The notes below the pieces were generated by a model that was not told where the DNA came from, did not search any database, and saw only the letters and a list, made by a program, of their open reading frames with translations. A stretch of DNA of 5,240 nucleotides from Fidelibacterota bacterium UBA1611. GTDB taxonomy: Bacteria > Fidelibacterota > Marinisomatia > Marinisomatales > UBA1611. Shown one piece after another: positions 1-5,240 of the stretch (the stretch's first letter is position 1; each line of letters starts with the position of its first letter). The translations under genes and the position numbers were made by a program. The stretch spans positions 1 to 5,240 of the forward strand of contig DCMX01000261.1 of NCBI GenBank assembly GCA_002321855.1, read 5' to 3'.

Positions 1-78
1 CCGTCAGGCCCGGAAGGGAGCAGCGGTAAACTTTGCGATTCATGTGCCGGCAGACATTTGAAACTGAGCTGTTTGCTT
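1..78 (+). ncRNA. ffs: Small bacterial SRP RNA (4.5S type), 5' end cut off by the window
   Basis: This is the RNA of the signal recognition particle, which binds Ffh and targets nascent membrane proteins to the translocon. The helix 8 signature is intact: bases 1-3 (CCG) pair with 24-26 (CGG), the conserved internal loop is formed by 4-8 (TCAGG) opposite 19-23 (AGCAG), and a CCC/GGG stem (9-11 with 16-18) closes a GGAA tetraloop at 12-15. A GTGCCGG element at 44-50 matches the equivalent position in E. coli 4.5S RNA. The 5' strand that would pair with bases 27 to about 78 lies before the window, so the 3' end (placed near 78 by comparison with E. coli) is uncertain by several bases. An ffs gene next to dnaX is a known arrangement. 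No terminator follows. Confidence 0.93.
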
Positions 79-133
79 TGAACTAAATTATGTCCGGAAT
101 GGTCAAACAACGGCGCACGGCCGATCAATAAAG
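79..133 (+). other. Leader between the SRP RNA and dnaX
   Basis: This short non-coding gap contains no U-run terminator and no -10/-35 pair I would defend. A small GC-rich hairpin is possible (CGGC 111-114 with GCCG 120-123, 5-nt loop) just before the dnaX start. No GGAG-like Shine-Dalgarno element lies within 15 bases of the ATG at 134; the sequence there is AATAAAG. This contrasts with ybaB and recR, which have recognisable ones. Whether dnaX is transcribed by read-through from ffs or from its own promoter cannot be decided from the sequence. Confidence 0.4.
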
Positions 134-1876
134 ATGTCTTACAAAATACTATCATTAAAATGGAGACCGCAAATATTTAAGGATATTGTCGGTCAGGATC
201 ATATTACTCAAACCCTAGTTAATGCTTTAAAACAGAACAGGATTGCTCAGGGGTATCTTTTTACTGGTCCAAGGGGTGTGGGAAAAACTACCACAGCCCG
301 TATTCTATCCATGGCATTGAATAGTCCAGATGGACCAGCTGCTGATTTTGACCCTGATACTGAAATAGCACGTGAGATTGCTGATGGGCGAGCACTGGAT
401 GTATTGGAAATAGATGGTGCATCCAATCGTGGGATCGATGAGATTCGAAGATTACGTGAGCAGATCAAATTTGCCCCTATGAATTGTTCCTATAAGGTCA
501 TTATCATCGATGAAGTACACATGTTAACCACACCAGCGTTTAATGCTCTGCTACGTACACTGGAAGAACCACCACCGCATGGGAAATTTATTTTCTGTAC
601 CACAGATGTTCACAAGGTTCCGGCAACGATCATTTCTCGTTGTCAGCGGTTTGATTTCAATCGTATTTCTCTGCAGGTCATCTCTGACAGGCTGAAATCC
701 GTTGTGAAAGATGAAAATATCATAATAGAGAAGGAATCATTAGCATCCATTTCCCGGAAAGCGGATGGTAGTATGCGAGATGCTTTGAGCCTGTTAGATC
801 AAGTCATATCTTTTTGTGGTTCCAGCGTTCTTCATGAGGATGTTGTGATAGCTCTTGGTCTTATACCACAGGATCTGTATTTTGATTTTACTCGATCCAT
901 TAGAGAAAAAAATAATGAGCTAATGATTACATTATTATCCAAGTTCACAAGTTTTGGGATTTCTGCTGCGGAAGTATTGAATGGTATAGGTGAGCATATA
1001 CGGAACTTGCTCTATGCGGGAGTGAAGAATGGTCAGGAACTACTGGAGATGAATCAGGAGTATCGCAAGCTTTATGTCCAGGAATCTGCAGAATGGGATA
1101 AAAGGGACCTTATACGCGTTGGCCAGGCCTTGGGTGATGTCTCAGTATACATTAGACAAGCCGCAGATCCCTATTTGCTATTGGAGATGACTGCCTTTAA
1201 ACTTCTCGAATTGGATAGGTCGATCTCCATTGATCAATTACTATCTGGTGATATGCCAGTACCCTCAAGTACAAAGAATACTATTCTCCCTCCCACAAAT
1301 ACAGTAGACAAGAAATTAACTTATTCGAAACCTGCGGACGCTTTCGATCAACATATGATAGACAAGGATATTAAATCAACCAAACCAGATACAAAAGCTG
1401 GAAAATCAGACGAGCAAAAATCAAGGAATGAGTCTATTCCGGGAAAAACTTCAGATTTGAAATCTGAAAAGAAAAAAATAGGTCATGAAAATGATGATGA
1501 CTCGAACATATCATTACATGATATTGAAACAGCGTGGCCAAATATTTTAGTAGACATACTTACTAAAAGGCCATCGATAGGCACCATACTTGAGAATAGT
1601 AAACCGATAGATTATGATGGTCAAATTGTAACCATCCAAGAATCCAGCCAGAGTGAGTTTAATTTGAAAATGGTGGAAACACATGCCAAAATCGTCGAAG
1701 AAATAATTAGTGTTAAGATTGGTCGTGGTTTGCGTATCAGATTAATAAAAGGCAAAGGTGAAGCGCAAGGCAAAAATGATACAAAAGGTAAAAAGTCTGA
1801 AAAGAAATTAAATACCGATGATAAAAAAACACTTAACAGAATTGTCGAATTGTTTGATGGTGAGATTTTAAGATAG
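134..1876 (+). CDS. dnaX: DNA polymerase III subunit gamma/tau (clamp-loader ATPase)
   Basis: DnaX is the AAA+ motor of the clamp loader, which opens the beta clamp and places it on primed DNA; the full-length tau form also tethers polymerase and helicase. The 580-residue product starts with the family's MSYxxLxxKWRPxxFxDIVGQ block, so the ATG at 134 is the right start. Walker A is GPRGVGKT (45-52), Walker B IIIDEVH (123-129), sensor 1 TTD (156-158), the SRC arginine finger R169, and sensor 2 GSMRDALS (212-219). Domain III follows to about 365, then a Lys/Ser/Asp-rich linker to about 455, a C-terminal tau-like domain (about 460-540) and a lysine-rich tail. The four zinc-binding cysteines of the family are absent: by ungapped alignment with the E. 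coli protein they are S64, D73, T76 and A79. A hairpin plus A7 tract at codons 440-448 may allow a shorter gamma form. ybaB starts 8 bases after the stop. Confidence 0.97.
   Translation: MSYKILSLKWRPQIFKDIVGQDHITQTLVNALKQNRIAQGYLFTGPRGVGKTTTARILSMALNSPDGPAADFDPDTEIAREIADGRALDVLEIDGASNRGIDEIRRLREQIKFAPMNCSYKVIIIDEVHMLTTPAFNALLRTLEEPPPHGKFIFCTTDVHKVPATIISRCQRFDFNRISLQVISDRLKSVVKDENIIIEKESLASISRKADGSMRDALSLLDQVISFCGSSVLHEDVVIALGLIPQDLYFDFTRSIREKNNELMITLLSKFTSFGISAAEVLNGIGEHIRNLLYAGVKNGQELLEMNQEYRKLYVQESAEWDKRDLIRVGQALGDVSVYIRQAADPYLLLEMTAFKLLELDRSISIDQLLSGDMPVPSSTKNTILPPTNTVDKKLTYSKPADAFDQHMIDKDIKSTKPDTKAGKSDEQKSRNESIPGKTSDLKSEKKKIGHENDDDSNISLHDIETAWPNILVDILTKRPSIGTILENSKPIDYDGQIVTIQESSQSEFNLKMVETHAKIVEEIISVKIGRGLRIRLIKGKGEAQGKNDTKGKKSEKKLNTDDKKTLNRIVELFDGEILR
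1450..1468 (+). repeat. Perfect inverted repeat (hairpin) just before an A7 tract inside dnaX
   Basis: TTCAGATTT and AAATCTGAA are exact reverse complements around a single central G, giving a palindrome of 19 bases. As RNA it would form a stem of about 6-7 bp with a small loop. It ends 3 bases before the A7 run at 1472-1478 and falls in the low-complexity linker of DnaX, where protein-level constraint should be weak. On the + strand an A tract rather than a T tract follows, so it is not an intrinsic terminator. Its possible role in slippage is discussed in the findings. Confidence 0.6.
1472..1478 (+). promoter_or_regulatory. A7 tract, possible transcriptional slippage site for a gamma-form DnaX
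   Basis: The run is read in frame as AAA AAA A(TA), residues 447-449 (Lys-Lys-Ile). If RNA polymerase dropped one A, the next codon would be TAG at 1479, giving a 448-residue protein. If it added one A, or if ribosomes shifted by -1, reading would stop at TGA 1486-1488 after about 451 residues. Either product keeps the ATPase and oligomerisation domains and loses the tau tail, close in size to E. coli gamma (431 residues). The tract is not a classical X XXY YYZ ribosomal heptamer in the zero frame, so slippage by RNA polymerase, as in Thermus dnaX, is the likelier route. This is inference from layout; A7 runs also occur by chance in AT-rich DNA. Confidence 0.35.
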
Positions 1877-1884
1877 GAGATAGA

Positions 1885-2208
1885 ATGCTAAAGGGGAATA
1901 TGAATACCTTGCTTAAGCAAGCACAAGAGGTTCAAAAACAGATTGAGAACGTTCAGCAGGAACTATCGGTATTGATCATTGATGCTGAATCTGGCGGTGG
2001 CATGGTATCAATACAGGTTAACGGAAAACTAGAAGTTCTTGCACTAAATATTGATGCTGAAGCACTGGAAGAAGATAAGGAAATAGTAGAAGATCTAATT
2101 ATTTCTGCAATGAATAAGGCCATTACAAAGGCACAATCTGAATCTCAGAAAAAAATGAACGCGGTCACCGGAGGAATGCTTTCCGGGTTAAAGATACCAG
2201 GAATGTAA
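1885..2208 (+). CDS. ybaB: YbaB/EbfC-family nucleoid-associated protein
   Basis: This is a small DNA-binding dimer of the YbaB/EbfC family, commonly encoded between dnaX and recR and thought to act in nucleoid organisation or gene regulation. The 107 residues match the usual length. An N-terminal helix rich in Gln and Glu (about 7-30, LLKQAQEVQKQIENVQQEL) leads into the core strand region with the family's ESGGGMVSIQVNGK segment (35-48), then the acidic LEEDKEIVEDLIISAMNKA helix (about 61-79), and ends in a Gly/Met-rich tail (TGGMLSGLKIPGM). The ATG at 1885 has a GGAG at 1876-1879 that overlaps the dnaX stop, with 5 bases of spacing. A second in-frame ATG at 1900, preceded by AAGGGG (1891-1896), is a credible alternative that would shorten the protein by 5 residues. 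Confidence 0.94.
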   Translation: MLKGNMNTLLKQAQEVQKQIENVQQELSVLIIDAESGGGMVSIQVNGKLEVLALNIDAEALEEDKEIVEDLIISAMNKAITKAQSESQKKMNAVTGGMLSGLKIPGM

Positions 2209-2209
2209 A

Positions 2210-2803
2210 TTGAATTCCTTTCCAGAAAGTGTAAATCAACTGATTAGAGAGCTATCGAGGTTGCCAGGCATTGGTCAGAAGACTGCTCAACGTCTAACAT
2301 TTCATATATTAAAATCAGATCAAAATGATGTTGAACGATTGGCAAGGTCATTAATGGATATCAAATCAAAAACAGGTTCATGCACTATTTGTGGTGCAAT
2401 AACAGAAACTGATCCTTGTGGGATTTGTAGTGATTCCAAAAGAGATGATTATCTAATCTGCATAGTTGAAGATGCTCAAGATATTTATGCTTTTGAAAAG
2501 ACCAACTCTTTTCGAGGAAAATATCATGTGCTTGGCGGGGTTATTTCTCCACTGGATGGGATTGGTCCGGATGACCTTAATCTGGAGAAACTATATAGCA
2601 GGGTTGAGCCTGGTACAGAAATTGTTTTGGCCACAAATCCAAGCATAGAGGGTGATACAACAGCATTATATTTGGCAAAGGTACTTACTAAGAAAAAAGT
2701 TAAGATTACTCGTCTTGCAAGAGGGATTCCTGTTGGCAGCGAAATAGAATACATGGATGAGATTACATTGATTCGTGCTATGGAAGGTAGAACAATCCTT
2801 TAA
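2210..2803 (+). CDS. recR: Recombination mediator protein RecR
   Basis: RecR works with RecF and RecO to load RecA onto SSB-coated single-stranded DNA at gaps. The 197-residue product has the complete family layout. A helix-hairpin-helix lies at about 17-29 (RLPGIGQKTAQRL). A C4 zinc finger is formed by C58, C61, C70 and C73 (CTIC...CGIC). A Toprim domain spans about 81-175, with IVEDAQDIYAFE (85-96, E87), SPLDGIGPDDL (113-123) and ATNPSIEGD (141-149). The C-terminal RLARGIPVGSEIEYMD segment (168-183) follows. The start is TTG at 2210, one base after the ybaB stop, supported by AGGA at 2199-2202 with a 7-base spacer; the resulting N-terminus fits the family length and no ATG lies near enough to replace it. 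The stop shares one base with the pgsA start (TAATG). Confidence 0.96.
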   Translation: MNSFPESVNQLIRELSRLPGIGQKTAQRLTFHILKSDQNDVERLARSLMDIKSKTGSCTICGAITETDPCGICSDSKRDDYLICIVEDAQDIYAFEKTNSFRGKYHVLGGVISPLDGIGPDDLNLEKLYSRVEPGTEIVLATNPSIEGDTTALYLAKVLTKKKVKITRLARGIPVGSEIEYMDEITLIRAMEGRTIL

Positions 2804-3393
2804 TGACTCCAAATATCCTCACAATCGTTCGAATCATACTGACACCATTATTTATCATTTGTCTTTTTTCGAGCTATTCTACTGCAAAATTTTGGTCCCT
2901 TGTGATTTTTGTGGTTGCTGCTATTACTGATGCATATGATGGCCATCTTGCACGGAAATATGATCAGGTGACTATCGAAGGAAAATTCTTAGATCCTATA
3001 GCAGATAAAATACTGGTTTCATCTGCATTTATTTCGTTCGCTATCATGGGAATCATAGACTATTGGATGGTTGGTTTGATTATTTTCAGAGATTTATTTG
3101 TGACTGGTCTTCGCTTTGCCATGGTGAGTAAAGGTTTGGAAATGGTTACCAGTAGATTAGCTAAGTTTAAAACAGGGATTCAGATTACCGTCATAATCTT
3201 CACTTTAATCTTTCTTGGATTGCAGCAGGGCATAGCTTGGGAATGGACAATGCCCATTTTGGCTATTATTGAGCAATACCGACTTATTTATATTCTGACA
3301 TTTATTGTCACATTATTCACCATTTATACTGGCGTGAATTATCTTTACCATAATAGACCAATTATACAGAAATATTTAAGTAGATCAATATGA
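2803..3393 (+). CDS. pgsA: CDP-diacylglycerol--glycerol-3-phosphate 3-phosphatidyltransferase
   Basis: PgsA is an integral membrane enzyme that joins CDP-diacylglycerol and glycerol 3-phosphate to make phosphatidylglycerol phosphate, the committed step to phosphatidylglycerol and cardiolipin. The CDP-alcohol phosphotransferase signature is complete: D43, D46-G47, A50-R51, an 8-residue spacer, G60, D64 and D68. These aspartates hold the catalytic metals. The N-terminus (PNILTIVRIILTPLF) is typical of PgsA rather than of phosphatidylserine synthase. Hydrophobic segments are visible at about 7-24, 30-44, 71-94, 126-142 and 160-180. The length of 196 is normal. The substrate is inferred from the overall PgsA-like sequence and from pgpA being next door. 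No good Shine-Dalgarno lies at the right distance, so translation is probably coupled to recR through the TAATG overlap. Confidence 0.93.
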   Translation: MTPNILTIVRIILTPLFIICLFSSYSTAKFWSLVIFVVAAITDAYDGHLARKYDQVTIEGKFLDPIADKILVSSAFISFAIMGIIDYWMVGLIIFRDLFVTGLRFAMVSKGLEMVTSRLAKFKTGIQITVIIFTLIFLGLQQGIAWEWTMPILAIIEQYRLIYILTFIVTLFTIYTGVNYLYHNRPIIQKYLSRSI

Positions 3394-3842
3394 GAAAATT
3401 AGCTGAAATATTTGCAACTGTAGTATATATTGGTCGCTTGCCACTTGCTCCTGGAACCTGGTGCAGTTTCATCTCACTGGGTGCCTGGTACATGCTTAGA
3501 TTCTGGATGGCTGACAATTTTTTTCTTTATGGTAGCCTTGTCCTATTCTTTGTTGGGGTTGCAGTATCCACAATTCATGCTGAAACATTGGGTGAAGATG
3601 ACCCATCTGAAATTGTTATCGATGAGTGGGTTGGGCAGTGGCTTGCACTATGGATGCTACCACACTCATTTCTTTGGGGGTTGGTGGCGTTCGTATTTTT
3701 TAGAATCTTCGATATTTTTAAACCTGGACCAGTACAAACGATGGGTGATATTAAATCAGGGGTCGGAATTATGATGGACGATGTGGTAGCAGGTATTTTA
3801 TCCTTATTTGTGACTCAAAGCCTGGTCTATTTTATGGGATGA
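3390..3842 (+). CDS. pgpA: Phosphatidylglycerophosphatase A
   Basis: PgpA removes the phosphate from phosphatidylglycerol phosphate, completing the step begun by the upstream PgsA. The 150-residue membrane protein has the family motifs in order: GRLPLAPGTWCS (15-26), DPSEIVIDEWVGQW (71-84, with acidic residues D71, E74, D78 and E79 in the likely Mg-binding site), FRIFDIFKPGPV (104-115) and GVGIMMDDVVAG (124-135). The glycine usually found in the PGTxGS motif is Cys25 here. Hydrophobic segments lie at about 26-40, 45-62, 81-106 and 130-148. The start ATG overlaps the pgsA stop as ATGA, and its own stop overlaps the cinA start in the same way. Successive enzymes of one pathway are therefore translationally linked. 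Confidence 0.94.
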   Translation: MRKLAEIFATVVYIGRLPLAPGTWCSFISLGAWYMLRFWMADNFFLYGSLVLFFVGVAVSTIHAETLGEDDPSEIVIDEWVGQWLALWMLPHSFLWGLVAFVFFRIFDIFKPGPVQTMGDIKSGVGIMMDDVVAGILSLFVTQSLVYFMG

Positions 3843-5062
3843 AAGCAGCTATCCTGACCATTGGAGATGAAATACTTTCCGGAAACACGATCAATACGAA
3901 TTCATCTTGGATCAGCAAAACCATAGATAGTACAGGTTGTCAGATTGTTTGTCATTTGACTGTACCTGATTCTAAAAAACATATCAATAATGGTCTTGAC
4001 CAATTGTTTTTGTATTCCCTTGATCTAATTTTATGCACAGGTGGTCTGGGCCCAACAAAAGACGATATAACCAGGGAAACATTATGTGACTATTTTAATA
4101 CTACCTCGGATTTTGACAGAAATTATTGGAATGAGTTAAAGGCACGGTTTAAAAGTATTGGTCATGTTATTCCCGAGTCGAACAGATCCCAGGCCTTTGT
4201 CCCAAAAGTGGGAAAGGTCTTCCCCAACCCAAAAGGATCAGCAAGGGGTCTGTGGTTTGAACAGGATCAGGTCACATTATTTGCGTTGCCCGGTGTGCCA
4301 AACGAAATGAAAGCTATGATAAGGGCAACCGTATTGCCCTGGATAAAGGAAAGAACCGCTGTGCCAATACACGTACAAACTATACGCACAACTGGATCGC
4401 CAGAATCAGTTCTTATTGAAAAAATTAATAAAATCGTTGAAACAGACCATGGTTGTAGGATTGGGTACTATCCGTCCTCTCTCGGTGTTGATATTCGTTT
4501 AACCAGTACGAAAAAAAGTGCGATTTCCCAATTGAAAGAGAAATTGTGTTTTGCTTTAGGTACCTTGGTTTATGCTTATGGGAAAAAGAAATTGGAAGAA
4601 ATCGTAGTGGATTCTTTGAAAGATAGTGACCAAACAATTTCTACAGCAGAGTCATGTACGGGAGGACTAATAGGACATCGTCTAACACAGGTTCCAGGTA
4701 GCTCCAATGTTTACTGTGGTGGTGTAATTGTTTATAATGATTATGCAAAAATGGATTTACTTAACGTGAAAAAATCGACATTAAAAATTCATGGTGCTGT
4801 TAGTGCAGAGACTGCATGGGAGATGTCTCAGGCAGTAATGCAGCGTTTTAAGACATCTATAGGTATCTCAGTGACAGGAATCGCTGGACCAGGTGGGGGC
4901 ACTAAAAATAAACCAGTAGGGCTTGTATATGCAGGGCTTACAGACTCAAATGGAAACAAGACCAAAAAATTCATGTTTAGTGGTGATCGAAATTCCAATA
5001 AACTCCGTAGTAGCCAGGCCGTTTTGAATTGGATCAGATTAATGATACAGAATGCCAAATAA
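3839..5062 (+). CDS. cinA: CinA-family protein: COG1058 domain fused to PncC nicotinamide-nucleotide amidase
   Basis: This is a full two-domain CinA of 407 residues, the usual length. The N-terminal MoCF/COG1058 domain (1 to about 170) shows GDEILSGNTINTNSSWI (9-25), CTGGLGPTKDDITRE (66-80) and LPGVPNEM (150-157); in characterised relatives this domain hydrolyses ADP-ribose. A linker domain (about 178-245) follows. The C-terminal PncC domain (about 250-405) carries TAESCTGG (269-276), VYNDYAK (298-304) and SVTGIAGPGGG (344-354); PncC converts nicotinamide mononucleotide to nicotinate mononucleotide and ammonia, recycling NAD. The historical name means competence/damage inducible. The ATG overlaps the pgpA stop as ATGA, with only a weak GGG ahead of it (3836-3838). 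Its 3' end overlaps thpR by 11 bases. The family call is secure; which activities this protein has is inferred. Confidence 0.95.
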   Translation: MKAAILTIGDEILSGNTINTNSSWISKTIDSTGCQIVCHLTVPDSKKHINNGLDQLFLYSLDLILCTGGLGPTKDDITRETLCDYFNTTSDFDRNYWNELKARFKSIGHVIPESNRSQAFVPKVGKVFPNPKGSARGLWFEQDQVTLFALPGVPNEMKAMIRATVLPWIKERTAVPIHVQTIRTTGSPESVLIEKINKIVETDHGCRIGYYPSSLGVDIRLTSTKKSAISQLKEKLCFALGTLVYAYGKKKLEEIVVDSLKDSDQTISTAESCTGGLIGHRLTQVPGSSNVYCGGVIVYNDYAKMDLLNVKKSTLKIHGAVSAETAWEMSQAVMQRFKTSIGISVTGIAGPGGGTKNKPVGLVYAGLTDSNGNKTKKFMFSGDRNSNKLRSSQAVLNWIRLMIQNAK

Positions 5063-5240
5063 GTTGGTTAGAACCTTTATTTCTGTCCCAGTTCCAGAAA
5101 GGGTAAAAAAAGTAAAGCAAATGTTATTTTCCACGTTGGAAAGTGAAAAAGTCAATATAAAATGGGTAAAAAATATACAGATTCATCTCACCCTGAAATT
5201 CTTAGGTTTTACACCTGATATAGATATAAATAGATTAAAG
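5052..5240 (+). CDS. thpR: RNA 2',3'-cyclic phosphodiesterase (ThpR/LigT family), 3' end beyond the window
   Basis: Translation from ATG 5052 stays open to the window edge (63 codons, no stop) and gives a clear 2H phosphoesterase N-terminus: VRTFISVPVPERV (6-18), then VNIKWVKNIQIHLTLKFLG (34-52). H45-L46-T47-L48 is the first of the two HxTx catalytic motifs; the second would lie beyond the edge. The family hydrolyses 2',3'-cyclic phosphates on RNA ends and was first described as a 2'-5' RNA ligase. The start lies inside the last codons of cinA (11-base overlap) with no strong Shine-Dalgarno, so coupled translation is likely. A TTG at 5064 is in frame, but ATG 5052 gives the better family N-terminus. 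In bacteria such as Deinococcus the order cinA-ligT-recA is known, so recA may follow. Confidence 0.9.
   Translation, partial: MPNKLVRTFISVPVPERVKKVKQMLFSTLESEKVNIKWVKNIQIHLTLKFLGFTPDIDINRLK

Noticed and set aside
247..468. Minus-strand open frame of 73 codons inside dnaX.
   Set aside because: It lies wholly opposite the conserved ATPase region of dnaX and its translation has no recognisable domain; a shadow of the real gene. The same holds for minus-strand frames at 2524-2754, 4425-4637 and 4828-5058.
906..915. A AAA AAT heptamer (907-913) in dnaX followed in the -1 frame directly by TAA (913-915), resembling a ribosomal frameshift site.
   Set aside because: A shift here would end DnaX at about residue 260, removing the oligomerisation domain that a gamma form needs, and no convincing stimulatory structure is seen. 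Probably chance in AT-rich sequence.
1365..1510. Low-complexity Lys/Ser/Asp-rich segment in DnaX that could look like degraded coding sequence.
   Set aside because: A variable, charged linker before the tau C-terminal domain is normal for DnaX, and the frame stays open through it.
1823..1829. Another A7 run near the 3' end of dnaX.
   Set aside because: Slippage here would alter only the last dozen or so residues, and no hairpin precedes it.
2168..2186. CCGGA...TCCGG inverted repeat near the end of ybaB, just upstream of recR.
   Set aside because: Only 5 bp with a 9-base loop, inside coding sequence and without a T run; not a terminator, and too weak to call a regulatory element.
3430..3774. 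Plus-strand open frame of 114 codons overlapping pgpA in another frame.
   Set aside because: pgpA in its own frame has every family motif and junction overlaps on both sides; this frame has none. The 60-codon frame at 2466-2648 inside recR is rejected for the same reason.

Overview
The window is a tightly packed bacterial housekeeping stretch of AT-rich DNA, with every gene on the + strand and almost no non-coding sequence. In order it holds the 3' part of the small SRP RNA (ffs), dnaX, ybaB/ebfC, recR, pgsA, pgpA, cinA, and the first 63 codons of thpR (ligT family), which runs off the right edge. No tRNA, mobile element, CRISPR array, clear promoter or intrinsic terminator was found, and no stretch over 300 bases lacks a gene.

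Region 1 (1-133) is the SRP RNA and a short leader. Region 2 (134-2803) is the widespread dnaX-ybaB-recR replication and repair block: clamp-loader ATPase, nucleoid-associated protein, and the RecFOR partner RecR. Region 3 (2803-3842) encodes two consecutive membrane enzymes of phosphatidylglycerol synthesis, PgsA (makes phosphatidylglycerol phosphate) and PgpA (dephosphorylates it). Region 4 (3839-5240) is cinA followed by thpR, a pair that in some bacteria (for example Deinococcus) lies directly upstream of recA. From ybaB onward neighbouring genes are 1 nt apart or overlap (TAATG, ATGA, ATGA, then 11 nt), so they are probably one transcript with translational coupling.

The organism is a bacterium with bacterial-type lipids and a clamp loader whose DnaX has lost all four zinc-binding cysteines. 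That feature, the AT-rich composition and the recR-pgsA-pgpA-cinA-thpR order suggest to me an uncultured lineage in or near Marinimicrobia (SAR406) or the wider FCB group. This is a low-confidence impression from memory, not a search result.

The window is mostly conserved housekeeping DNA and I see no wholly new system. Two points deserve a second look. First, the four Zn ligands of DnaX are replaced with no length change relative to the E. coli protein. Second, a perfect 19-nt inverted repeat sits just before an A7 tract in dnaX, with stop codons immediately downstream in both alternative frames. That layout could yield a short gamma-like DnaX by transcriptional slippage.
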